The position numbers and the translations under genes were made by a program. This document shows, in pieces, positions 10,972 through 21,347 of a DNA stretch of 64,000 bases. Position 1 is the first letter of the stretch. Every line of letters begins with the position of its first letter. A model generated the notes under the pieces. The model was not told the origin of the DNA. It worked only from the letters and a program-made list of their open reading frames with translations, and searched no databases. Origin of the DNA: Bacteroidota bacterium (GTDB lineage Bacteria > Bacteroidota > Bacteroidia > Chitinophagales > JADJOU01); contig JADJOU010000003.1 in the NCBI GenBank assembly GCA_016713645.1, forward strand, positions 124,001-188,000. Reading direction: 5' to 3'.

Positions 10972-10980
10972 TACATCGAT

Positions 10981-12210
10981 ATGAAATATTTACACAAGCT
11001 CCTCGTCCTCCTTATGACTATTGGTTTTCACCAAGTCTATGCACAAACAATCAATATTCAAAGCATAAAAAAACATGTGACCTACCTCGCCTCTGATGAG
11101 CTAGAAGGTCGAGCACCAGGAACGAAAGGAGAAAAATTGGCGATTCAATACATCAGTGCAGAATTTGCCAAATTGGGATTGACGCCGATGGGCACGAATG
11201 GATTCCAACAAAAATTTGATTACAAATACAATAAGCATCCGCATGACAGCACGAGTAAAGTTTTTGTAAAAAAGAAAGGCAGCAATGTGGTGGGATTTTT
11301 AGATAATAAAGCCGCATCAACCATTGTCATCGGAGGACATTTCTATCATCTGGGTATTGGACACCATCACTCTGCACGTGACACCAGCAAAGGCGTTCAC
11401 AATGGCGCAGATGACAATGCATCGGGAACAGCGGGGGTGATTGAATTGGCGAACTATTTTGTCAACAATAAAAAGACAGAGGCGAATAATTTTCTCTTCA
11501 TCTGTTTTTCTGCAGAGGAAGATGGATTGGTGGGTTCAAAACATTTCACTTCAAATCCGACGCTGAAAATTGAAGCTATCAATTGCATGATTAATATGGA
11601 TATGATTGGTCGATTAGATCCAGCATCGAAAAAATTGATGGTCTATGGCTATGGAACGAGTCCTGCGTTTGCGGGCATTATCGATACCAATGACAAGCGA
11701 TTCAGTGTTGTGATTGATTCATCAGGTATGGGACCTACAGACCACACTTCGTTTTACCTCAAGAATATTCCAGTATTGAGTTTCTTTACTGGCCAACACA
11801 ACGATTACCACAAGGCGAGTGATGATGTAGATAAAATCAATTTTGAAGGAGAGCAAATGGTGCTTGAATACATTGCAGAGATTGTGCAGCAAATCGATAC
11901 AAAGGGGAAATTGACTTTTACCGCAACAAAGAATAAAGAGCAAGGGCGAAGCAAGTATAAAGTGACTTTGGGCATCATGCCCGACTATACGGCAGATGTG
12001 CATGGCGTGCGCGTCGATGGCGTCATGGAGGGAAAATCAGCAGAGCTTGCAGGCATTCTAAGCGGCGATATCATCATCGAAATGGATGGCAATGCCATCA
12101 AAGATATCTATGCCTATATGAAGCAATTGGCGGCTTATAAGAAAGATGATACGTGCATGGTTGTGGTGCAGAGAGGAGAACAAAAATTAAAGTTGAAGGT
12201 GAAGTTTTAG
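10981..12210 (+). CDS. M28-family zinc aminopeptidase with C-terminal PDZ domain
   Basis: 409 residues with signal peptide MKYLHKLLVLLMTIGF ending near VYAQ. The M28 di-zinc site is complete: H120 (IGGHFYHLG), D144 (NGADDNASG), catalytic E179 and ligand E180 (SAEED), D207 (NMDMIGRLD) and H277 (NDYHKASDD). A PDZ domain occupies about residues 320-409 (GVRVDGVMEGKSAELAGILSGDII). Enzymes of this family trim N-terminal residues from peptides outside the cytoplasm. It probably shares an operon with the upstream propeller gene. Substrate is not predictable. Confidence 0.92.
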   Translation: MKYLHKLLVLLMTIGFHQVYAQTINIQSIKKHVTYLASDELEGRAPGTKGEKLAIQYISAEFAKLGLTPMGTNGFQQKFDYKYNKHPHDSTSKVFVKKKGSNVVGFLDNKAASTIVIGGHFYHLGIGHHHSARDTSKGVHNGADDNASGTAGVIELANYFVNNKKTEANNFLFICFSAEEDGLVGSKHFTSNPTLKIEAINCMINMDMIGRLDPASKKLMVYGYGTSPAFAGIIDTNDKRFSVVIDSSGMGPTDHTSFYLKNIPVLSFFTGQHNDYHKASDDVDKINFEGEQMVLEYIAEIVQQIDTKGKLTFTATKNKEQGRSKYKVTLGIMPDYTADVHGVRVDGVMEGKSAELAGILSGDIIIEMDGNAIKDIYAYMKQLAAYKKDDTCMVVVQRGEQKLKLKVKF

Positions 12211-12220
12211 GAGCCTTTGA

Positions 12221-12272
12221 CCTATCTACATCACCTCTCCATGTTTCTCCACCACCTTGCCACCAATAAATG
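12221..12272. repeat. Detached copy of the 3' end of the SprB-repeat gene
   Basis: This stretch nearly repeats 12727-12782, the true 3' end of the minus-strand SprB gene. The two differ by a 5-base indel and one substitution (ATGTTTCTCC against ATGCTTCTCC). On the minus strand it still encodes IGGKVVEKHGEV, the last strand of the sorting domain. The copies flank the palindromic repeat cluster, as if that cluster had been inserted or expanded within a duplicated gene end. Confidence 0.85.
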
Positions 12273-12411
12273 AGTTGCATCATTGGGAGAAGCCTCACCC
12301 CAGCCCTCTCCAAAGGAAAGGGGGTAGCATTTGTGGGATAAGCCTCTCCCCGACCCTCTCCAAGTGCCTCTCCCCGGCCCTCTCCAAAGGAAAGGGAGTT
12401 GCATCATTGGA
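12273..12411. repeat. CCCTCTCCAAAGGAAAGGG repeat cluster
   Basis: The motif CCCTCTCCAAAGGAAAGGG occurs twice (about 12304 and 12379), with a truncated CCCTCTCC copy between. Each copy is preceded by CCTCNCCCC. The cluster is bounded by direct repeats AGTTGCATCATTGG at 12273 and 12398. The type resembles intergenic CCCC/GGGG elements common in Bacteroidota. No coding sense. Confidence 0.75.
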
Positions 12412-12462
12412 ATTAGGGAGTTTTAAAATAAACATCTAATGTCTTATATGCACTTAGCAGTT

Positions 12463-12714
12463 GGCGCAAGCATGAGCGGAGCGATGCTTGTGACTTTTAC
12501 ACCATAAAAATAAATTATAAATTTTGACCTTTCTAATGCGGCACAAGCACCGCTCATGCTTCTCTAATGCACGCTTCAAAAAGCGTTTCAGGATGCCACT
12601 GGCGCAAGCATGAGCGGAGCGGTGCTTGTGACTTTTACCCTTCTAAATAGTTTAATAATTGCGACCTTTCTAATGCGGCACAAGCACCGCTCATGCTTCG
12701 CTAATGCTTGCGCC
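12463..12714. repeat. Two tandem long imperfect palindromes (REP/BIME-like)
   Basis: Units at about 12463-12570 and 12601-12714 each start GGCGCAAGCATGAGCGGAGC, run through GTGCTTGTGACTTTTAC and an AT-rich centre, then return as CACAAGCACCGCTCATGCTT. The outer arms are complementary, so each unit can fold into a long hairpin. Between them lies ACGCTTCAAAAAGCGT, a small palindrome. The arrangement resembles bacterial REP doublets. No transposase is present here. Confidence 0.85.
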
Positions 12715-12727
12715 AACAAATTGCGGC

Positions 12728-15700
12728 CTATCTAAACAACATCACCTCTCCATGCTTCTCCACCACCTTGCCACCAATAAATGTGACTGTAATATGATAA
12801 GAATATACTCCTTGTGGTGCTAATTCCCCTCGATAATTACCATTCCAATTTGCCTTTGCACTCGACTCTTCATACACCTTTTCATTCCAGCGATTGTATA
12901 TCTGTATATGCGTATTTTGTATATTCTCTCCATAGACTTTGAATGTCTCATTCTCCATCGCATCTCGCTGATTGGGTGAAAAAGCAGTTGGAATAAAGAT
13001 TCCATCTTTTATATCAATAAATGCCTTGCCCTCATACTTGCATCCATCATTATAATCCAATTTCAGCGTATAGGTCGTCGATTGATTCGGCTTGCTCACA
13101 GGACTCGCGCAATCACTGCAATCCAAGCCTTCTGTCGGAATCCATTGGTACTTGAATACATATTGTTTGATGGTATCTTTAGAGTTAATTCGCGATTCCA
13201 ATTGAACGGGATACCCTATTTTGATAATCGTATCCTTCGGCAAAACAGTCAGTGTAATTCTCGGTGGTTCTTCTAGTTTCGCCGTCGTCTTGGTCTTGCA
13301 GCCATTCCCATCCATGGCATAGAGGGTATAAACTCCACCTGATAATTTTCTAAATATCCGATTGGTCTGCCATCGCACACTATCCATCGAGAATTGATAA
13401 GGCTTGGCATTCGATACCGAACCGCCCTTCACCGTCACTTCTATGAGTCCATCCTTGGCATCTGGACATGTCACTGCTTGATAGGATATGCTATCAAAAT
13501 TAAAGGCTTGTGGTTGTTTTAAGCTAAAGGATATTGTATCCTTGCATCCTAGTGCATCTATCACTGTGAGTGCGTATGGCTGATTTGCACTCAGGTTTTT
13601 AATGATGGAATCTTGGGTATTGTTAAACCATTGATAACTATAGGGAGACTTTCCGCCACTCGCCCGCACTTCTATCTCTCCATCTTCTCCTCCCTGACAA
13701 GTGATATTCTTACTCGTCGATTGAATGATGATATTCGATTGTATGCCGATATAGATGGAATCTGTTCGCTGACAGTTGAGCGCATCGATTATTTGAATTT
13801 TCATCCACTGTTTGCCTTGTATGTTTTGAATCGTATCTGTATTTTGTCCATTGCTCCATGTCACGGTAAATGGCGACAAGCCTCCTATAATACTTTCTAT
13901 CCATGCCACACCATTGTCTATGCCGATGCATGCTGCATCGATTGTTTTAAAATTGATTTGGATGGGTTTGCCTTGCAAGATGGTGAATACTTTGGTGTCT
14001 TGACAGCCTTTATAATCCCTCGCAGTGGCCGTATAAATTCCTCTATCAATATTGGTGAAGATGGCACTATTCTGAAAGAATGGTCCAATGCTAAATTGCT
14101 TTCCTGTATTGCCACCACTGGCTCTAATTTCTATTTGTCCACCATTGATACTTTCACAGTCAATAAGGTCAATTTTGATGGAATCAATTTGCAGTTTACT
14201 CGGTTCAGCGATGGTGATGGTATCTATTTTTTTACATCCATTGGCATCGGTGCTCGTCACGCTATAATTGTTTGCACTTAGGTTGATGGCGATGCTATCT
14301 GTTTGAATAGGACTGGTGTTCCATGTATAAGTATATGGCCTTTTACCGCCTAGTATATGCACGATGGCCTTCCCGTTTTGTTCTCCTTTGCATCGCGCGC
14401 TATCCGCTTGATTGTTTTTGCTCATAAGCGAATCGCTTTGATAGATGATTGCACTCGCTTGCTTATTGCATCCTTTTATATCAGTGACTGTGAGGCTATA
14501 TATTCCAGCCGTTTTGCTATTGATGCTATCCATATTTGTCCCTTCACTCCAACTATAGCTAAATCCTCCATTTCCGCCAGTTACGCTGGCTTTCGCACTG
14601 CCATTATTCTGTCCAAAGCATTTGGCGGGATAGGCATTGATTTGAATATGGATGGTATCGGGTTGCGCAATCGATATATTTTTAACTGTATCCAGGCAAT
14701 TATACTTATCAGTGATGATGACTTGATGAAGCCCTTTTTTGAGGGTATTCACCGCGCTATCGGTTTCATTGGTGCTATTTCCCCAATTGTATAGGTAAGG
14801 TTTGGTCCCGCCGATTACATCGATCAGCGCTATTCCATTGCTATCGCCATAGCATTTTACATCTTCCTTGTTGACAAGGCTTCCAGTCAATTTGATGGGT
14901 TGGTTGATACTCGTCGCATTGCTATCTCTGCATCCCTTGCTATCGACTACTGTGACGGTATAATTCCCCGCTGTTTTATTATTGGCACTGGCATTATTGC
15001 CTATGCTTATATCGCTCCAAGTATAGGTATATGTCGGGTGCCGCCCGTTGTATTGGTGCTGAGACTTCCTGTATTATTGCCATTGCATAATACGTCTACA
15101 CTATCCGCATCAATGGAAAGTTTGCTCGGTTGGGTAATGAGTATACTATCTCTTGCTGTGCAATTGCTCGGGGTATCGAGTACCGTAACACTATACCATC
15201 CTGCAGCAAGATTGAATATACTGTCTTTATTGGTGTTTGTAGGGATCCAAGTATATTGAAAAGGCCCCGTCTCTGCACTATTGACTTTGACTTTCGCACT
15301 TCCATTGGCCTCATTAAAGCAGCGCACATTTTGCTTGGTCAGGGCGAGACTCGGAGTTTGAATGATATTATTCAGCGTGATAGAATCATTGCCCAGACAG
15401 CCATCTGCTGCTTGCACAGTCACTTTATATTTGCCGGGTATTATGTTTTTTATCGTATCATCATTGATATTGCTCGGATTCCAAGTATAGGTAAATGGTC
15501 CAATTCCATTATTGGTCTTGACCACGGCCCTTCCATTGGCGCCGCTGCAGGTCGGGTCTTTCTTGTTCATGCTCAGGTTCAGCGGAGCGCCTCTCGTGAT
15601 TTTTACGGTATCGTATTTATCGCAGGCACCGCCAGACATTTTGAGGATATAGGTAGTGGTTTGAGCGGGGCGAACCACTTGATTAATTTGATTGGGGAAT

Positions 15701-18580
15701 TTCAAACTTGTATCTGTTGGAATACTCGTCCATTGGAAATTCGTTGTTTTGAATGGAAGCGGATTGGCATTATATATTGCATAGAGTTCAACAGGCAGGC
15801 TCGAACAGATAAATGTATCGGCTCTTGCTTGTAAAAAGGATATCGTATCTATATTGATTTTGATGGTGTCACTAGATTGACAAATGCCATTTGTCGCAGT
15901 TAGGGTATATTGTATAGAAGCACATCGATTCACGATGGGGTTTGCAATGGAATTATTGCTCAATCCAATATTGGGACTCCAATTGATATTGATTGGATTG
16001 ACAATTTTTGGTTGGCGGATGCCAAAGTGCATGACAGGTCTAATATTGCTATAATTGGAAAAACTATTTTGGTTGCATATACTCGCATTCGATGCAAGAT
16101 ATGCCACGGAATTAAATGGGGTATTCTCTGTTTTAAACTGCGCATTTTCTAGTGCCGTAGTATCATTTTCAAAACAGAAATCGATGAATAAATGGTCGTC
16201 ATACGATAGGTTATAGCCAAATCCATCTAGGATAAATTTATATTCCACATTCGACAATAAAATCAAACTATCTCGATAGAAGACTTGAATAGGATTGATA
16301 TTGGCGGCCAAGGTATCTGCTTGGCTGCAAGCCATCGAAATGCGCACCTTTTTGTATTTATTCTCATTCACTGTATCGGTGAATAAAGAAAATGAGCGCA
16401 GGTTTTTCCCTTGTATCCCTAATGCTTTTAATTCACTATTCTTAATGAGTATTCTATGCTTTGCATTCTTGCCTTGGCTTGCTCCAAATACACTTGGATA
16501 ATCCGTCATGGGCTTGATGGGAAAAGATGTTGTACTCGCAGATAAGGGCACTGAAATCAGGGGATTATTATTGGGATATGTTTGTACACCGCAGCTTGCA
16601 AATTGATTGCCGATGGCATAGATTTTTGCGGTATCGCAATTACACCAAGCTGATTTTGGGGCATAAGCACCAATATTGGGCACGGAATCTACCACTTGGA
16701 TATTTACAGAGTCTCTCACTGTACAGCCATTTTTAGCGGTGATATCGACAAAATATGTGCTGTTTTGGAAGGGTTTGATTTGAATAGTCGATGCCGTAAT
16801 ACTACTCGCAGAATCGTGTTTTGCGCCTGTCATTGGATTGAACAATTGTTTTATCGGCGACCAAGTATATGTATAGGGTTTGAAAATACTATCGGCATTG
16901 ATATTGATTGTAGCACCTATATTGATGCATACTTTTGGACTTACTGGACTAATTGTATGGGTGAAATCAGGGACATATTTCAATACGATGGTATCGATCA
17001 TATTGCAAGTGGGGCAAGTGACACCCCCGAAATAGGTATAATGTATGTAGTATGTCGTATCATGCGTCAATGCAATTTTGACAATGCTCGAATCTGCATT
17101 GCTAGATGTAAAGCCGCTGTGGTGGCTCCAATCAAATGTGACTCCCGAATCGAGTTTATTGATTCTTATTTCTCGAGAACCGCCCTTAGCGCAATAGAAT
17201 ATCGTATCCCTAGATGGGCGCGGTGTGCGAATGACCTTAAAAGGCACTGGTGATATAATTGGAGTATTTATTATTGTAAATGCCCGTATCGGGACAGTGA
17301 TTGAATTCAATGGCACTAAAGTGATTGCCTGCCTTGGGATTGGCCCAAGATATGCGAAAATCGCGCATCGAATCGCGCACCGTCGTATCTCTATCAGATA
17401 AGATGCCTTGGCCAGAATAGTTTTCAATTTTAACTACTTTCTTTTGCAAATTCTTTACCTTGAAATTGATCTCTATAGGCGCATTCTCGCAGAATACCAA
17501 CTTCGTGGAGATATAAGTATCATTATAACAACCAAAGCTGTCCTTGACTTGAGCATGGGATTGAACCAATTTACATGAAGGAGAAAAGGCAGAATCTAAA
17601 GAGAGTTCGCCGCAGTTAGGGCTTTCTTTTACATTAAATAAGGCGATGCGTTGAGATGTTCCAATTAATTGACCAGTCCTGTACTCATTGATTTGCATGC
17701 CAATCGCCATCGCAGTTATATCATATATAAAAGTTCCATTCGTAATTTTTTTATAAATAGAATCAGCCCTAAATTTATATTCTCCCGTCACTGAATTAAA
17801 CTTAAATCCGCAATCAAAAGTGGGGTGTAAATATGTTAAGGGGGACATATAGGTATAGTTTGAATAGGAATTAGGAAATTGGGGACAAACTGGGCACCCA
17901 TTCGTCGGAATAAAATTAGTAGGATACTTTAGATTATACAAGGTATACACAATTGAATCGAAATCCTCGTCAATTGTATTAAAGCTATAATTCACCCTTG
18001 TGTTTTTACAAAACAATGGCAGCAAATTATGTTTGTTGGTATTGGCATTCGTATTTTGCTGTGAATGATTAAGATTTAAATACGCAGAAAGGTGATTATC
18101 ATTTAGATTTATAATCCAAAAAATATTTGCCATCCATATTGTGTATGGTTCTAAATTTTCATATGCTATAAACTCGTATTCATTGCAAGAAGCAGGCAAT
18201 TGAATAAAGCCTTCATAAACGACTTTATAAAATCCATGATTAAAAAACCCAGGCGAACAAGCAAGATTAGACCCAGGACATACTTGAGAAAATAAATATG
18301 GTTTAAATGGGTTAATCGGTTTTAGGTATAAAACACGAACTGAATCACTATTAAATGCGCTACAACCATTTAAAGATTTAACATGGATAATAGAAGGAAT
18401 AGTAAAAACTTGATTAGAACCTCCAGTCAAGCAATCAAAGATTTGAGTCAACCTAACCTTATAAATTCTATTGACTGAATCAATACAGAAATAATTTAGT
18501 TCTGATGCACCTTGCCAATTTGATAAACCACTTTTAGTACTTACCAATAAAATTAACGATATAAGAATCCTTTTCATCAT
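12728..18580 (-). CDS. SprB-repeat surface protein with type B T9SS C-terminal domain (two frameshifts)
   Basis: Three frames (18580-17237, 17427-15007, 14890-12728) join into one 1950-residue protein. Removing one T from TTT at 17267-17269 gives CPDTGIYNNNTPIISPVPF. Adding one base to GGG at 15036-15038 gives TTGGTPTYTYTWSD. Signal peptide MMKRILISLILLVSTKSGLS is followed by a long beta-rich region, then about ten SprB-type repeats (C..G.NG.A...V.GG..PYTYTW......I..L..G.Y.VTVTD..GC). The C-terminus GIFIPTAFSPNQRD...GVYSYHITV is the gliding-associated type B sorting domain. Such proteins are carried by T9SS and may serve as mobile adhesins in gliding species. The start follows a terminator by 13 bases. 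Confidence 0.9.
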
Positions 18581-18593
18581 TAAATGAATAAAA

Positions 18594-18621
18594 GTTACTC
18601 TGTTGTTTTCAACAGAGTAAC
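18594..18621 (-). terminator. Hairpin terminator just upstream of the SprB gene
   Basis: GTTACTCTGTTG, loop TTTT and CAACAGAGTAAC form a perfect 12-bp stem, followed on the minus strand by TTTTATT. It ends the upstream T9SS gene, and its base is only 13 bases from the next ATG, so it could also attenuate readthrough into the SprB gene. Confidence 0.85.
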
Positions 18622-18633
18622 ATGACTTTAAAA

Positions 18634-20568
18634 TTATTCTTTGATTAATTTAGTTCGATATATTATTTGATTTTCACAATTAAAAATAACGAGAGTGTAC
18701 ATTCCTGATATTAAATTGGTCATATCAGTTGTAATTTTATCGTCTTCCTTAATAAACGGATAATTTCTTTGTCTTCCATCAATCGAAATAATTTCAAGTC
18801 TTTGAATGCTAGTTAAATTCTCAGACTTGATACTCAACTTTGTATGAATTGGATTAGGAAATATCTCTACAGCCACATTTGTCTTAATTCCTAAACTATT
18901 TGTCTTGAAAGAATTTCCACCACAATTTAGATCTTCGAAATCTGATACCCCTGATGAATTGTAATTAGTTGCCGAATTAGTGTTTATCAATGTATCAAGA
19001 ATAGGAATTGAACTATTATTATTTAAAGGATTCGTAGGAGTATCAATCGTATAATTACTATTACCAAAACAATTGTTCGAGTTATTTTGAAATGGATATA
19101 CATGATTGTATAAAACATTGGGATACCCATCAATATTAGAACTAGGTAAGATGAAATGAGGTGTATTTGAAGCAAACATTAAACATTTGCTAGAATAGGA
19201 CCAAAAACCAATATTAGGTACAAATGCTTGTGGTGAAATGGATGGACTGGCTAGATTGGATGTATAATCAAAATAACTATTAAATCCGCTAAAGCCGCTA
19301 GGCTTAAGCGATACATGATAGACAGGGTAAGTATTGGTTGTAGATGTAAATGCAGATTTAGAAAATTCATTTGTAAAAACTTCGTAGGAATTATTCCCTC
19401 CTGCAATTCTTTTGAATAGTCCTATGATGCTGAGCGTATCAGTTGCATCTTTAAAAATTTTAAACCCATGTGAATCATATGGAACATATGTTGATTCATT
19501 GAAATAAAATCTCGCTGTATTTCCTTGACTAATCTGAAAGGCAGTTAAATCAAGTCTTTCCATAGTTACACCATTTACCAATTTCTCATTGGACAGAAGC
19601 CAAACTGAATTATCCGTTGTATCATAAACCGCATCAGCGACAACTGATTTATCATTATTCCCTGCACTTCCTGTATTATTGGTCAAATGAAAATTATGTA
19701 CCACTTCATTGCCATTATAATCTAAACAAACATTAGCTATTGTGCGATCTGGTGTCCCTGGTCCATACATCAACTGCAATAAGGTACCTGTAACCAATAT
19801 TCTGTCAACATTTTGATACTTGATTTCTGTAATAACATTAAACATATCAAATTCCGAAGGCTGCAAGTTAACATTAACGGGCATATATTTCACCCAAGAC
19901 AAATTCAAATTGTACTTAAAGCAGGCGACAAATGCTTGTTTGTATGAACTCGCACTGGCCACTGTATCAGATACAAAACCCACCACATAATATACATTGT
20001 CGTCAGGGTTTGGATGAGCGCTTAATCCTTTGGTTCTAGTCAATACATCAAGGGCATATGTATGCGGATGACCGTTAATACCGAGCGACAATTCTGTATA
20101 ATCTCCATCACTTAGGTCCCCTTTCATTCTAAGTAAAAACATTTTATCAGCTGCTAAATTGCTATCTACACTATGTCCACAAACAATAAACTTTCTAAAA
20201 CTAGCATCAGAAGTGTCGAAATTTGATACATCACAATCTGTGGCAAATAGGTTTCTACCGCCAGCATCATAATAGCCATTAGTGCGCATCGTAGCACCTG
20301 TTCTATACTCATAGTTTTGAAACCTTAGTCTTGATTTTCCAGAATCGGGATTTACATTTTTAATTTCATTGCTCACGAGCAAATTCCATTCTTGACCACC
20401 TCCTGTGCTGTATGGATTTAATAAGCTTATTTGCCCATGCATATCGTAATGAACAGAGCCAACCCCTCCAGTCACTGGATATAAAAGAACTCGTTGATTG
20501 GTGAGTTGAGCGTTCATATTTAAAGTATTGAATACTAATATAAGATTAAAAACTATTAATTTTTTCAT
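18634..20568 (-). CDS. T9SS type A cargo protein, function unknown
   Basis: 644 residues. Signal peptide MKKLIVFNLILVFNTLNMNAQ. The body (residues 22-560) contains short strand-rich segments such as RFQNYEYRTGATMRT and KFIVCGHSVDSNLAADKMFLLRM, suggesting a propeller or beta-sandwich. I do not recognise the fold. Residues from about 565 are a type A sorting domain: VEIFPNPIHTKLSIKSE, then RLEIISIDGR and MYTLVIF, ending RTKLIKE. The gene is intact and lies 53 bases upstream of the SprB gene on the same strand, with a terminator between. Secretion to the cell surface is the supported inference. Confidence 0.85.
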   Translation of the reverse strand: MKKLIVFNLILVFNTLNMNAQLTNQRVLLYPVTGGVGSVHYDMHGQISLLNPYSTGGGQEWNLLVSNEIKNVNPDSGKSRLRFQNYEYRTGATMRTNGYYDAGGRNLFATDCDVSNFDTSDASFRKFIVCGHSVDSNLAADKMFLLRMKGDLSDGDYTELSLGINGHPHTYALDVLTRTKGLSAHPNPDDNVYYVVGFVSDTVASASSYKQAFVACFKYNLNLSWVKYMPVNVNLQPSEFDMFNVITEIKYQNVDRILVTGTLLQLMYGPGTPDRTIANVCLDYNGNEVVHNFHLTNNTGSAGNNDKSVVADAVYDTTDNSVWLLSNEKLVNGVTMERLDLTAFQISQGNTARFYFNESTYVPYDSHGFKIFKDATDTLSIIGLFKRIAGGNNSYEVFTNEFSKSAFTSTTNTYPVYHVSLKPSGFSGFNSYFDYTSNLASPSISPQAFVPNIGFWSYSSKCLMFASNTPHFILPSSNIDGYPNVLYNHVYPFQNNSNNCFGNSNYTIDTPTNPLNNNSSIPILDTLINTNSATNYNSSGVSDFEDLNCGGNSFKTNSLGIKTNVAVEIFPNPIHTKLSIKSENLTSIQRLEIISIDGRQRNYPFIKEDDKITTDMTNLISGMYTLVIFNCENQIIYRTKLIKE

Positions 20569-21347
20569 TTTATTTTGATTTATTGTTAAACAATGGCCTT
20601 AAAGAAAAGGCATGGGGAGGCATTAGAAGCAATACACTCCATCTTCCGCGTTGATTTTGTGCGCGGGATTCGCATTTAATGCGTATTTTTGTAAAAGCGT
20701 TTAATGTTAAAACTAAACGAAGCCTGTATAATATACAGGTGGCAGGGAGACCAAGTTATTCTGATGCTCGACTTTAGGAGAGGCAGAGCGGGAGAACTTG
20801 GCCTCTTTTTTATGTCTAATAAGGAATAGTTTTTTGATAAATATAGAAGGCAGTGTGAATTGAGCGCGTCGGAAACGCGAGCCTTTTTATGCAAAGAAAA
20901 TAAGAGGGAAATGCACGCTTCTTGAAGTGCAATAAATAAATTTGCCTTATCTTTAATGCCCTTATTTAAAGGTTGCTGGTTGCTGGTTGGCAGTTGTTTA
21001 ATATATATTTTTTCATCTCTTTTCATATTATCAACGAATGATAAAATAAAGATAGGAGATTAATTTAAAATATACAAATTTATTTTTATAATTTTAAAAA
21101 CTAAACTATTGAGGGAAATATAGTTTAGTTTGCTTTGATAGGGCATTTCCTTTGACCAACATCACTCATTATCCGCGGCATAATTCCCTATTTTTAAAAC
21201 AGGATGCATTCAATCTAAATCAAATCCCATACTGGACAAAGTCAAACTCATATGTTTTATATCCAAGAGGAACCCTTTTCCATCAGCGCACAGCCATTTT
21301 TTGCCTTCTTATCTCCAGAAATCTTATTTTAGCAAAAAAATGAATTC
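20569..21347. other. Intergenic region with palindromes and a possible small RNA
   Basis: No convincing gene in 780 bases. CCTGTATA-A-TATACAGG at 20723-20739 is a perfect palindrome. GAGACCAAGTT (20747-20757) pairs with AACTTGGCCTC (20795-20805) apart from one mismatch and is followed by six T, so a short plus-strand transcript with its own terminator is possible. A second weak hairpin, CGCGT/ACGCG then GCCTTTTT, lies near 20860-20890. A four-unit heptad array (TTGCTGG twice, TTGGCAG, TTGTTTA) lies at 20973-21000. Confidence 0.4.

Noticed and set aside
13613..15834. Plus-strand frames of about 222 and 234 codons opposite the SprB gene
   Set aside because: They are shadows of the minus-strand coding sequence; translations have no family features and the opposite strand is clearly coding.
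20676..21026. Minus-strand 116-codon frame
   Set aside because: Low-complexity translation running through a heptad array and hairpins; no recognisable protein.
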